From positions 55,856-119,855 of the forward strand of contig JABGXW010000022.1 in assembly GCA_018675575.1 (NCBI GenBank): a stretch of DNA of 64,000 nucleotides, written 5' to 3'. Source of the stretch: Bacteriovoracaceae bacterium (GTDB taxonomy: Bacteria; Bdellovibrionota; Bacteriovoracia; Bacteriovoracales; Bacteriovoracaceae). The position numbers and the translations under genes were made by a program. This document shows, one piece after another, positions 26,309-33,649 of the stretch. Each line of letters opens with the position of its first letter. The stretch's first letter is position 1. A model generated the notes under the pieces. That model saw only the letters and a list, made by a program, of their open reading frames with translations, had not been told where the DNA came from and made no database searches.

Positions 26309-27199
26309 ATGGAAACATTTGTAAAAATTCTAAATAGAAATGGTCTCATTGCCCTAATAGGCTTTGTTATATTTCTTTTTTCTCTAAAATATAGTCAGGC
26401 TATTTTTAACTGGATTGAAAATCAAACTTTTGGAACTAGAAACCATATTATGGAAAAGCTCGAACTTTTATTCATCGAAATTGAGCCCCAAAAGATCACC
26501 TATCTCTTACTATTTACTTCTGTAGGTGTAGGAAGCTTAGCTTTCCTTTTCTTTGCCATTATTGGTAAGTGGTTTTTAGGTTTTCTTTTTGCAATCTTTC
26601 TTTCTTTTTTAGGATTCAAGTTGCCTAAGCCAATTGTTAACTACATGGTAGAACGCAGGATTAAAGAATATTCGCTCCAAATGGTTGATGGATTGCAGTT
26701 ATTATCAAATGGAATACGGGCTGGCTTATCAGTACCTCAGGCAATCGGTATGATTGTTGATGAAATGCCTCCACCTATATCTCAAGAATTTAATATGATT
26801 CTTCAACAGAATAAAATTGGAGTTACGTTGGAGGAATGCTTAGAAAATTTGGCCATTCGTATTCCCACTCAAGATAATGACATGTTTGTTTCAAGTGTTA
26901 ATATCTTGAGGGAAACAGGCGGTAATTTAGCCGAGGTTTTTGATACAATTGTTGATGTCATCCGAGAAAGAGTGAGATTACAGCAAAAAGTCGACACATA
27001 TACCGCCCAGGGTATGTTTCAAGGGGCAACAATCTTCTGTATGCCTTTTGCTATTGGAATGATTTATTATGTTACAGACCCTCCTTCAATGGAAAAAATG
27101 TTCACTGAGCCCCTTGGTTTGGTGCTCGCATTTTTGGCATTGGTTTTAGATTGTATAGGGGGATTTATTATTCTAAAAATAGTAAAAATAAGGATTTAG
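26309..27199 (+). CDS. tadB: Tad pilus inner-membrane platform protein TadB
   Basis: The 296-residue membrane protein has the type II secretion F domain: LQMVDGLQLLSNGIRAGLSV, IGVTLEECLENLAIRIPTQD and SVNILRETGGNLAEVFDTI, with hydrophobic segments at both ends. It starts two bases after the fusion ATPase stops. TadC, the usual partner, is not found in the window; only one platform gene is present here. Confidence 0.88.
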   Translation: METFVKILNRNGLIALIGFVIFLFSLKYSQAIFNWIENQTFGTRNHIMEKLELLFIEIEPQKITYLLLFTSVGVGSLAFLFFAIIGKWFLGFLFAIFLSFLGFKLPKPIVNYMVERRIKEYSLQMVDGLQLLSNGIRAGLSVPQAIGMIVDEMPPPISQEFNMILQQNKIGVTLEECLENLAIRIPTQDNDMFVSSVNILRETGGNLAEVFDTIVDVIRERVRLQQKVDTYTAQGMFQGATIFCMPFAIGMIYYVTDPPSMEKMFTEPLGLVLAFLALVLDCIGGFIILKIVKIRI

Positions 27200-27304
27200 C
27201 ATATTAGAAAACATAAAATTTCTCTAAAGTTAGAAGGGTAAATAGCCGTTATGTAACATTGAGAAGAGAAAATAACTTAAGACCTTAAATAAGGATATTG
27301 TCAT

Positions 27305-28933
27305 ATGAAGTTCTTTAAATTTTTATTGGTATTGATACTACCACTATCAGCTATCGCTGGGGTTAGTCTGAAAAATGGAAACTTTTATATTTCATATACA
27401 GATATATTAGTTCCTGGTGGCGGACACGACTTAAAAACTGTAAGGACATACAATTCTAGAGCAACAGAAATTGGTTGGTTCGGATTTGGTTGGGGAAGTG
27501 ACTATGAAACATATATTACTGTATCGGCGGACGGTTCTGTGGTTGTACATGAAAATGGGTCTGGTGCATTGACAAGATTTACACCTAAAGAAGCTGTAGA
27601 CCCTACTGCGGCTGCGAATAAAATTATTGAGGCGATGAGAAAGAAAACATCTCTATCTGAAAAAGTCGCTAGTAACTTAAGAAAAAAACTAGTTGGTGAT
27701 GCTGAGATTAGACAAGCCTATGCTAGAAAATTTAATGTGAAGGCCAAACTTGCTGCGGGGACAATTCTTTATTCAAATACAAGAGGTCTCCAAGAAATGC
27801 ATAAGGTTAAAAAAGGTTTTAAAAGAATTTATAATGATGGAAAGGTGGAATACTTTAACAAAAGCGGTAAGCTAACCAAGGTTAAAGACAAGAATAACTA
27901 CATTGTAAACTTTAAATATGACAAATCTAATAACCTGACTTCTATTAAAGATTCTCTTGCAAAGCAATTATTCCTATCTTGGTACAGCGATGGAAAAGTT
28001 AAGGAAGTATGGTCTGCTGGTGACAAAAAAGTCTTTTACAAGTACAAGGGTGACAACTTAGTTGAGACTAAAGACGTAGCTGGGAATGTCTTCAAGTATG
28101 AATTTGATGGTCATCATAATATGACCGGTATTGTCTATTCTGATGGTTCAAAAAAGAAGATTAGCTACAATAAGAAAACACAATATGTAACAGAAGTTGT
28201 CGATAGAAATGGTGAGTCTACAGGGTATAAGTATGATTCGAATTCAAAAAACCCAGACTTTCATTACTGGACAATTGTTACGAAGAAATCTGCAAATGGA
28301 AAAGCGTCAAGTAATAGATTTGAGTATGAAATTAAAACTAGACCTGATGGATCTCAATACACTTATAGAATTGTCACAGAGATCAACTCTTTCAAAACTG
28401 AGACAATATACTCTGAATGTTGCTCACTTCCTTTAAAAATCACAAGAGGAAATCACATTACAACTTTTGAGTATAACAAAAAAGGTCTCCTCACATCTAA
28501 GTCATCTACAAAAGGTGATTATGTGCGACTTAAATACCATAAGAAGTTTAACAAAATCACACGAGTTGATAATAATAAAGGCTTCACTGACTTTAGCTAT
28601 GATAAGAGAGGAAATCTTTCTAAGGCAAAGAACAGTGCTGGTAAGTCAGTTCTTCTGATTTATGATCGAAAGGGTAGAATCATTAAGATGGTTGACCAGG
28701 ATAAGATAAGTAAGAATAAGAAAAGAGTTTTAACATTTAAGTATAATGCACTCGGGAAACCAGTAGAAATTGCCATGCTTAAAGTTGGTAAGATCAATGT
28801 TGCCTATGACAATTATGGTGAGATTAAGAAAGTAGAATCAAAATCAGGCCATAAAATGGCATTACAGGTCACTCAGGCCTTCCAGTCTTTATTAGCGATT
28901 GTGAAGCCAGCAGGTGTGAACTTAAATATGTAA
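27305..28933 (+). CDS. Secreted RHS/YD-repeat protein
   Basis: A signal peptide (cleaved after AIAG, about residue 19) is followed by an RHS-type start, LKNGNFYISYTDILVPGGG and TVRTYNSRA, then many short YD-type repeats such as YDKSNNLTSIKD, YNKKGLLTSKSS, YDKRGNLSKAKN, YDRKGRIIKMVD and YDNYGEIKKVES. The 542-residue chain is basic, with a Cys pair in SECCSLPL. There is no obvious toxin domain after the repeats. AAGGA lies eight bases before the start. Its position after TadB and before short secreted peptides matches Bd0109 of the Bdellovibrio hit locus as I recall it; identity needs a search. Confidence 0.85.
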   Translation: MKFFKFLLVLILPLSAIAGVSLKNGNFYISYTDILVPGGGHDLKTVRTYNSRATEIGWFGFGWGSDYETYITVSADGSVVVHENGSGALTRFTPKEAVDPTAAANKIIEAMRKKTSLSEKVASNLRKKLVGDAEIRQAYARKFNVKAKLAAGTILYSNTRGLQEMHKVKKGFKRIYNDGKVEYFNKSGKLTKVKDKNNYIVNFKYDKSNNLTSIKDSLAKQLFLSWYSDGKVKEVWSAGDKKVFYKYKGDNLVETKDVAGNVFKYEFDGHHNMTGIVYSDGSKKKISYNKKTQYVTEVVDRNGESTGYKYDSNSKNPDFHYWTIVTKKSANGKASSNRFEYEIKTRPDGSQYTYRIVTEINSFKTETIYSECCSLPLKITRGNHITTFEYNKKGLLTSKSSTKGDYVRLKYHKKFNKITRVDNNKGFTDFSYDKRGNLSKAKNSAGKSVLLIYDRKGRIIKMVDQDKISKNKKRVLTFKYNALGKPVEIAMLKVGKINVAYDNYGEIKKVESKSGHKMALQVTQAFQSLLAIVKPAGVNLNM

Positions 28934-29061
28934 CCTGACTGTGACCTTATTTATGGGCAGTTAAAGAACGAAATAAAGGGAACTTGGCCCCTTGGAGCAA
29001 CGTAATTTTGGATAATAAGAAAAACGCGTATACTTAGAGGCAAAAGAATAGGAGATAAAAA

Positions 29062-29253
29062 ATGAAATTAATCAAAATACTACTAATGATGGCATTAATG
29101 TTCTCGGCAGCAAATTCAGTCTATGCCGAGACAGGCGAGGAAGACGATGCTCCTTGTACAGCGATAGATGATAGTACCGGTGCTAACGAGGTTTCTGGTA
29201 GTAATACTCAAGAATCAGATGATGGCACTTCTTCTGAGGGTACAGGCCAGTAG
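29062..29253 (+). CDS. Short secreted acidic peptide 1
   Basis: A 63-residue precursor: signal peptide with V-Y-A cleavage after residue 22, then a 41-residue mature part rich in Asp, Glu, Ser, Thr and Gly. It has one Cys (mature position 10), then E-V eleven positions later (21-22), an SDDGTSSEG stretch and a terminal Gln. AGGAG precedes the start. It is the first of three paralogs (29062, 29447, 29877). A candidate -10 TATACT lies 23 bases upstream. The gene is closed by a strong terminator at 29286-29316. Confidence 0.8.
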   Translation: MKLIKILLMMALMFSAANSVYAETGEEDDAPCTAIDDSTGANEVSGSNTQESDDGTSSEGTGQ

Positions 29254-29285
29254 AGACGAGAATAAACATAGAAAATAAAAATTAT

Positions 29286-29316
29286 GCGCAATCTATTAAA
29301 GGTTGCGCTTTTTTTT
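29286..29316 (+). terminator. Rho-independent terminator after peptide 1
   Basis: GCGCAA (29286-29291) and TTGCGC (29303-29308) form the stem and TTTTTTTT follows (29309-29316). It lies 33 bases after the stop codon. Confidence 0.9.
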
Positions 29317-29391
29317 GTCTAAAATTTAGTCATACTCAGAATTCTTTAACATGAATACCTTGGTAAGCCTTTAATATAACATCGACACAGA

Positions 29392-29407
29392 TGGCATACA
29401 TTATGCA
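29392..29407 (+). promoter_or_regulatory. Sigma-54 promoter of peptide 2
   Basis: TGGCATACATTATGCA contains the -24 GG and -12 GC exactly ten bases apart, as RpoN promoters require. The start codon of peptide 2 is 40 bases downstream. An activator of the NtrC family would be needed; none is in the window. Confidence 0.65.
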
Positions 29408-29446
29408 TAATTATCTGTAGTTGAAGTTAAATTAGTTGGAGGAAGT

Positions 29447-29629
29447 ATGAAGAAGTTCATCGTATTATTATTTGTATTAACGCTCTCAAATAGCGTTCTT
29501 GCCATGGGTGAGATGGGTAAAGGCGAGTGTATTTACGCCGATAACGGACCAAGAAGCACAGAAGTGGTAGAAATTGTTGTAGAAGAAGCTGAGACAGTTG
29601 AAGAAGATTCTCTCTCGATCTCTCAGTAA
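29447..29629 (+). CDS. Short secreted acidic peptide 2
   Basis: A 60-residue precursor: signal peptide cut after residue 19 (VLA), then a 41-residue mature part with one Cys (mature position 9), E-V at 20-21, a Val/Glu-rich stretch and EEDSLSISQ at the end. Closely spaced GGAGG precedes the start. The C-x10-E-V spacing and final Gln are shared with peptides 1 and 3 even though the rest of the sequence differs. Preceded by a sigma-54 promoter. Confidence 0.78.
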   Translation: MKKFIVLLFVLTLSNSVLAMGEMGKGECIYADNGPRSTEVVEIVVEEAETVEEDSLSISQ

Positions 29630-29654
29630 TTATTTTTGTCTAGAAATTTATATT

Positions 29655-29690
29655 AAAAGGTCTCTCGTGAATCAATCCGATAGACCTTTT
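29655..29690 (+). terminator. Hairpin after peptide 2
   Basis: AAAAGGTCT (29655-29663) and AGACCTTTT (29682-29690) are perfect nine-base arms with a shorter inner pair. The U-run is only four bases, so termination may be partial or may serve both strands. It lies 26 bases after the stop. Confidence 0.55.
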
Positions 29691-29769
29691 AAAACTTCTA
29701 ACAAATCACGCCCTTTAGCCTGGCCATCAAATATCTGTAAAATATTTAGACAATATCAAAAAATAGACG

Positions 29770-29797
29770 ATTTTCAGGTCTCTAACCACCTGAAAAT
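29770..29797 (+). other. Perfect 10-bp hairpin upstream of peptide 3
   Basis: ATTTTCAGGT (29770-29779) and ACCTGAAAAT (29788-29797) form a perfect stem with an eight-base loop, 14 bases before the sigma-54 promoter of peptide 3. It has no U-run. It may be a read-through barrier or a binding site. Confidence 0.5.
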
Positions 29798-29810
29798 AAA
29801 TATATAGAGT

Positions 29811-29826
29811 TGGCACATGTTGTGCA
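29811..29826 (+). promoter_or_regulatory. Sigma-54 promoter of peptide 3
   Basis: TGGCACATGTTGTGCA: GG and GC are separated by exactly ten bases, and TGGCAC and TGCA match the consensus. The start of peptide 3 is 51 bases downstream. This is a better match than the one before peptide 2. Confidence 0.75.
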
Positions 29827-29876
29827 AAATAGAAAGTATCTAAAATTTGATTATTAACCATACCAAGGGGTAAGAG

Positions 29877-30056
29877 ATGAAAAAATTATTATTAGCAGCG
29901 ATTCTATTTTTAAGTGTTAATTCTACATTTGCATTATCAGAAAATGCATCATCAGATTGTCAGTCATTAAGCAGTAACACAGCTGATGCTGAAGTTGTCT
30001 CAGCAAGTGATTCGAGTCAAACAGATGATGGGTCTAGCGCAGGTTCAGCACAGTAA
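29877..30056 (+). CDS. Short secreted acidic peptide 3 (59 codons)
   Basis: I found this by hand; at 59 residues it is below common ORF cut-offs. The frame runs ATG at 29877 to TAA at 30054-30056 with AGGGG just upstream. The signal peptide ends STFA (after residue 19); the 40-residue mature part has one Cys (position 9), E-V at 20-21, TDDGSSAGSAQ at the end. The ending and spacing match peptide 1 (SDDGTSSEGTGQ). Secreted; role unknown. Confidence 0.78.
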   Translation: MKKLLLAAILFLSVNSTFALSENASSDCQSLSSNTADAEVVSASDSSQTDDGSSAGSAQ

Positions 30057-30141
30057 TTAAAGTTATTTGTTGATGTGAGAGTTCAGTAAATGTGATTTCT
30101 AAAAGCTCAATGTTGTTGTTCAAGTCAGTTAAAAGAGATCC

Positions 30142-30507
30142 TTAATGGGTCTCTTTTAGTATTTTATTCAGTATTTCTTTTTCTTCGTTAGTAAACTTTT
30201 CTCCATCTAAATCAGCGTCTACTTTTGAAACCTCTTGATCAAGATAGATTTTTTTCTTTGTAGATGAAAATTTTGAAAAAACTTTATCTTGAAGAGTAGG
30301 CTCTGAATTTGAAAATATTTTCTTTGTGTAATAAGATCCCGATTTTAAAACTTTTTTCGTTTGACCGGACATCGAGATAAATAATAAACTTGTGTATTCA
30401 TTTGTTTGAGAATGAAGCATACTAAAAAGTGTCCCCTTGGGTAATGGAATACTTAAAATGATAAAGCTAATGGAAAAATAAATGATAAATTTTAAGATGA
30501 ATAACAT
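30142..30507 (-). CDS. Membrane-anchored protein of unknown function (121 aa)
   Basis: An N-terminal hydrophobic segment (LFILKFIIYFSISFIILSIPL) is followed by a hydrophilic, Lys-rich part and a C-terminal acidic coil. I do not recognise a family. Its start is one base from the end of the response-regulator gene on the same strand, so the two are probably one operon. Confidence 0.6.
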   Translation of the reverse strand: MLFILKFIIYFSISFIILSIPLPKGTLFSMLHSQTNEYTSLLFISMSGQTKKVLKSGSYYTKKIFSNSEPTLQDKVFSKFSSTKKKIYLDQEVSKVDADLDGEKFTNEEKEILNKILKETH

Positions 30508-30508
30508 T

Positions 30509-30901
30509 TTAAAGTCCTTTGGAAGTAATATTACATCTTACTTTATTTACAGATTGTAGGAGGTCGATTTCAACAAATGGCTTTTTGATAAAATCGATTG
30601 CTCCATTGGAGATAGATTCAATAATAATATCTTCAGTATCTAGGCTGGAGACCATTATTATATTTACTGGTTCAAGACTATTGTCTGTTATATGTTTTGC
30701 TAATTCTGTACCACTTATTTCAGGCATGACAACGTCTATTATGTATAGATCTGCATCTCCATCATGAGAAAAACGGATGGTCTCTGTAGCATTGGAAAAT
30801 TGAGCAACAACATTATGGCCATTAGCTGTGAGAATTTGAGTTGTTGTGTGTCTTGTAAATTCAGAATCATCTACAACTACAATTTTGAGTTTGTCTGACA
30901 T
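30509..30901 (-). CDS. Single-domain response regulator (CheY-like)
   Basis: The 130-residue receiver domain has the acidic pocket VVVDDSE (residues 8-14), the phosphorylated Asp in YIIDVVMPEISG, Ser in MVSSLDT and the Lys in IDFIKKPFV. There is no output domain. Such proteins act on a motor, kinase or partner protein. SD AGGGGA is six bases from the ATG. No histidine kinase is nearby. Confidence 0.9.
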   Translation of the reverse strand: MSDKLKIVVVDDSEFTRHTTTQILTANGHNVVAQFSNATETIRFSHDGDADLYIIDVVMPEISGTELAKHITDNSLEPVNIIMVSSLDTEDIIIESISNGAIDFIKKPFVEIDLLQSVNKVRCNITSKGL

Positions 30902-30997
30902 TAGTTATCCCCTGTATATAATAGTATACCTAATTTCTCTTTAGAGTGAAATTAATTACAGGCAAAACAAAATCCCTAGCGTTTTATTCAGGTAAGC

Positions 30998-33424
30998 CTA
31001 AGCAGCTATTGGTGGAGCGTCGGAACTTTTCTTTTTTGTTGTTTTTCTCTTTGTGACTTTAGTTTTGGCCCATCCGATTAAAGCAATATCTAGAACTTCT
31101 TCTATTGTTTTAACAGGTACGAAATTAATTTTATTTCTATACTCTTCTGGAATCTCTTCTAGATCTTTTTTGTTTTGCCATGGAATAACGATTGTTTTGA
31201 TGTTCTTTCTCATTGCCGCTAGTGCTTTTTCTTTGAGACCACCAATAGGAAGAACCTTGCCTGTTAACGTTACTTCCCCTGTCATGGCAACTTCTTTACT
31301 AATTTTGTAATCTGTTAATAAGGAAATAATCGTTGTTGCCATGGTAATGCCTGCGCTTGGGCCATCTTTAGGAATAGCTCCCGCAGGAAGGTGTATATGT
31401 ATTTCATTTTTTTCGAATGCATCAGCACTGATTCCCAAATCTTCACATCGACTTCTGATGAGACCAATTGCAGTTTGAGCAGATTCTTTCATCACGTCTC
31501 CTAATTGTCCGGTCAGGGTTAATCCCTTCCCAGGCATTTTACGTGACTCAATATAAAGTATTTGACCACCTGCGGATGTCCAGGCCAGTCCTGTACAGAC
31601 ACCTACCTGATCCGCAGACATTGAATCTTCATCACTATAAACAGGTGGACCCAGTAGTTTTAATACGGTTTTTCCAACAATATGTGTTTTTCCAGCTTCA
31701 CCACGAGCGATTCTTGTCGCCACTTTTCTACAAAGAGCACCAATTTTTCTCTCAAGGTTTCTAAGTCCTGCTTCAGATGTAAATCCTTCAATAACGGTGG
31801 AAAGGCCTTCATCTGAAAACTCAATATTGTCATTAGAGATACCATTTTCTTCCATTTGTTTAGGAATGATATACTTCTTTGTGATTTGTACTTTTTCTTC
31901 TTGAGAATATCCGGAAAGGTTAATGATTTCCATTCTGTCTCTAAGTGGAGCCGGAATATGTTCTAACATATTTGCTGTAGCAATAAACATGATACTTGAA
32001 AGATCAAATGGAACATTGAGATAATGATCTCTGAAGCTATGATTTTGTTCTGGATCTAAAACTTCTAGAAGTGCTGCAGATGGGTCACCTTTAAAATCTC
32101 CACCTAATTTATCAACTTCATCTAATAAAATGATAGGATTATTTGTTTTTACTTGTTTCAAGGCTTGTATCACTCGACCTGGCATAGAGCCAACATATGT
32201 TCTTCTATGGCCTCGAATTTCAGCCTCATCTTTAATTCCGCCAAGACTGATTCTGACGAATTCTCTACCCATTGATCTTGCAATCGATTTACCAAGAGAT
32301 GTTTTACCCACTCCTGGAGGGCCAGAAAAACAAAGTATTGGACCTTTCATATCTTTACCTTTGAGTCTTTTGACTGCTAGGTATTCTAATATTCTTTCTT
32401 TAATTTTTTCTAATTCAAAATGATCTTCATCTAAAATCTTCTGTGCCGAATCTAGATCAAGGTGTTCTTCTGACGAGATTGCCCAAGGTAAATCAGTTAG
32501 CCACTCAAGGTAAGATCGAACAATTCCCGATTCTGATGAGTCGGGATGCATTTTTTCCAACCTTGAAAGTTGCTTAATGGACTCTGTCTGAACTTCTTCA
32601 GGCATTTTGCAGTTTGCAATCTTTCTTTTAAATTCCGAAATCTCATCGTCTGGTTGTTCTTCTTTACTATTTTCACCTAGTTCAGACTTTATCGCTTTAA
32701 TTTGCTCTCTTAAAAAATATTCTTTTTGATTTTTTGTAATTTCTTCTTTGGCATTGTTCTTAATCTTGGCCTGCATGGCCAAGATTTCTAATTCTCTTGT
32801 AAGAATGTCATTTATTTTTTGTAATCTCTCAACAGGGTCAAGGGTTTCTAGAACTGCCTGAGCTTCTTCTACATGAAGGTTGAGATTTGAGGCAACCAGA
32901 TCTGCTAGTCTTCCTGGGTCTTGGATATCTTCCAATACCATTAAGATATCAGGAGAAAGAACTTTTCCAAGAGTGATCACTCTTTCCAGTTGCTCTCTTA
33001 TTGTTCTCATAAGTGCATTTATTGCGACATTATCTGCTTCAATTGCAAGATCTTCTACTTTTGTCACTTTTGTAACGAAGTAAGGTTCTGTCTGTGGATA
33101 TGATGTAATTCGCGCTTTATTTAATCCTTGTACAAGAACTTTAATTCTTCCATCAGGAAGCTTTCTCATTCTCATGATCATGGCAACAGTGCCTAGTTCA
33201 TAAATTTCAGATGGGTCTGGAGTTTCAGATGTAATATCCTTCTGACTTGATAATAAGATCATTCGATCTGTCTTATTAAGTGCATGATCTACGGCCTCGA
33301 TACTTGATTCTCTTCCCACAAATAGTGGTAAAATCATAAACGGATATATAACAATATCTCTAATAGGCAATAAGGGAAGATTTTCTTTAAACTCGATATC
33401 ATCACCCTCGTAATTCGTAACCAT
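30998..33424 (-). CDS. lon: ATP-dependent protease Lon
   Basis: The start at 33424 follows GGAGGA; the upstream Met has none. The 808-residue protein has the N-terminal LON substrate domain (LPLLPIRDIVIYPFMILPL), AAA+ Walker A GPPGVGKT near residue 367, the sensor segment LLDEVDKLGGDFKGDP, and the C-terminal protease with catalytic Ser in KDGPSAG (about 688) and Lys in LPIGGLKEKALAA (about 731). It degrades damaged and regulatory proteins in the cytoplasm. The C-terminal tail is Lys-rich (KRKTTKKKSS). Confidence 0.97.
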   Translation of the reverse strand: MVTNYEGDDIEFKENLPLLPIRDIVIYPFMILPLFVGRESSIEAVDHALNKTDRMILLSSQKDITSETPDPSEIYELGTVAMIMRMRKLPDGRIKVLVQGLNKARITSYPQTEPYFVTKVTKVEDLAIEADNVAINALMRTIREQLERVITLGKVLSPDILMVLEDIQDPGRLADLVASNLNLHVEEAQAVLETLDPVERLQKINDILTRELEILAMQAKIKNNAKEEITKNQKEYFLREQIKAIKSELGENSKEEQPDDEISEFKRKIANCKMPEEVQTESIKQLSRLEKMHPDSSESGIVRSYLEWLTDLPWAISSEEHLDLDSAQKILDEDHFELEKIKERILEYLAVKRLKGKDMKGPILCFSGPPGVGKTSLGKSIARSMGREFVRISLGGIKDEAEIRGHRRTYVGSMPGRVIQALKQVKTNNPIILLDEVDKLGGDFKGDPSAALLEVLDPEQNHSFRDHYLNVPFDLSSIMFIATANMLEHIPAPLRDRMEIINLSGYSQEEKVQITKKYIIPKQMEENGISNDNIEFSDEGLSTVIEGFTSEAGLRNLERKIGALCRKVATRIARGEAGKTHIVGKTVLKLLGPPVYSDEDSMSADQVGVCTGLAWTSAGGQILYIESRKMPGKGLTLTGQLGDVMKESAQTAIGLIRSRCEDLGISADAFEKNEIHIHLPAGAIPKDGPSAGITMATTIISLLTDYKISKEVAMTGEVTLTGKVLPIGGLKEKALAAMRKNIKTIVIPWQNKKDLEEIPEEYRNKINFVPVKTIEEVLDIALIGWAKTKVTKRKTTKKKSSDAPPIAA

Positions 33425-33584
33425 ATTATTCCTCCAAACAAACATCTCATGCACAATTGGCTTACAGTTATTGATCGGGTTATTAATATAAGTCTTTAAA
33501 ATATTTTACCACTTTCTGGGATAATTTATTGAAATTTAACTGACAACCTTGGTATGGCTGTGCTTAAATTTACTCTGACGTCCT

Positions 33585-33614
33585 TTTAACAAAGGTTTCC
33601 ATAAGTAGTATACT
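33585..33614 (+). promoter_or_regulatory. glmU promoter
   Basis: TTTAAC (33585-33590), an 18-base spacer, TATACT (33609-33614), 35 bases upstream of the glmU start. The downstream leader has AGGAA. Confidence 0.5.
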
Positions 33615-33649
33615 AGGGAGCTCAAATAAAACTTTTTTAGGAATAAATT

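Noticed and set aside
29598..29807. 70-codon plus-strand frame after peptide 2
   Set aside because: It has no ribosome site, overlaps peptide 2 in another frame and spans two hairpins.
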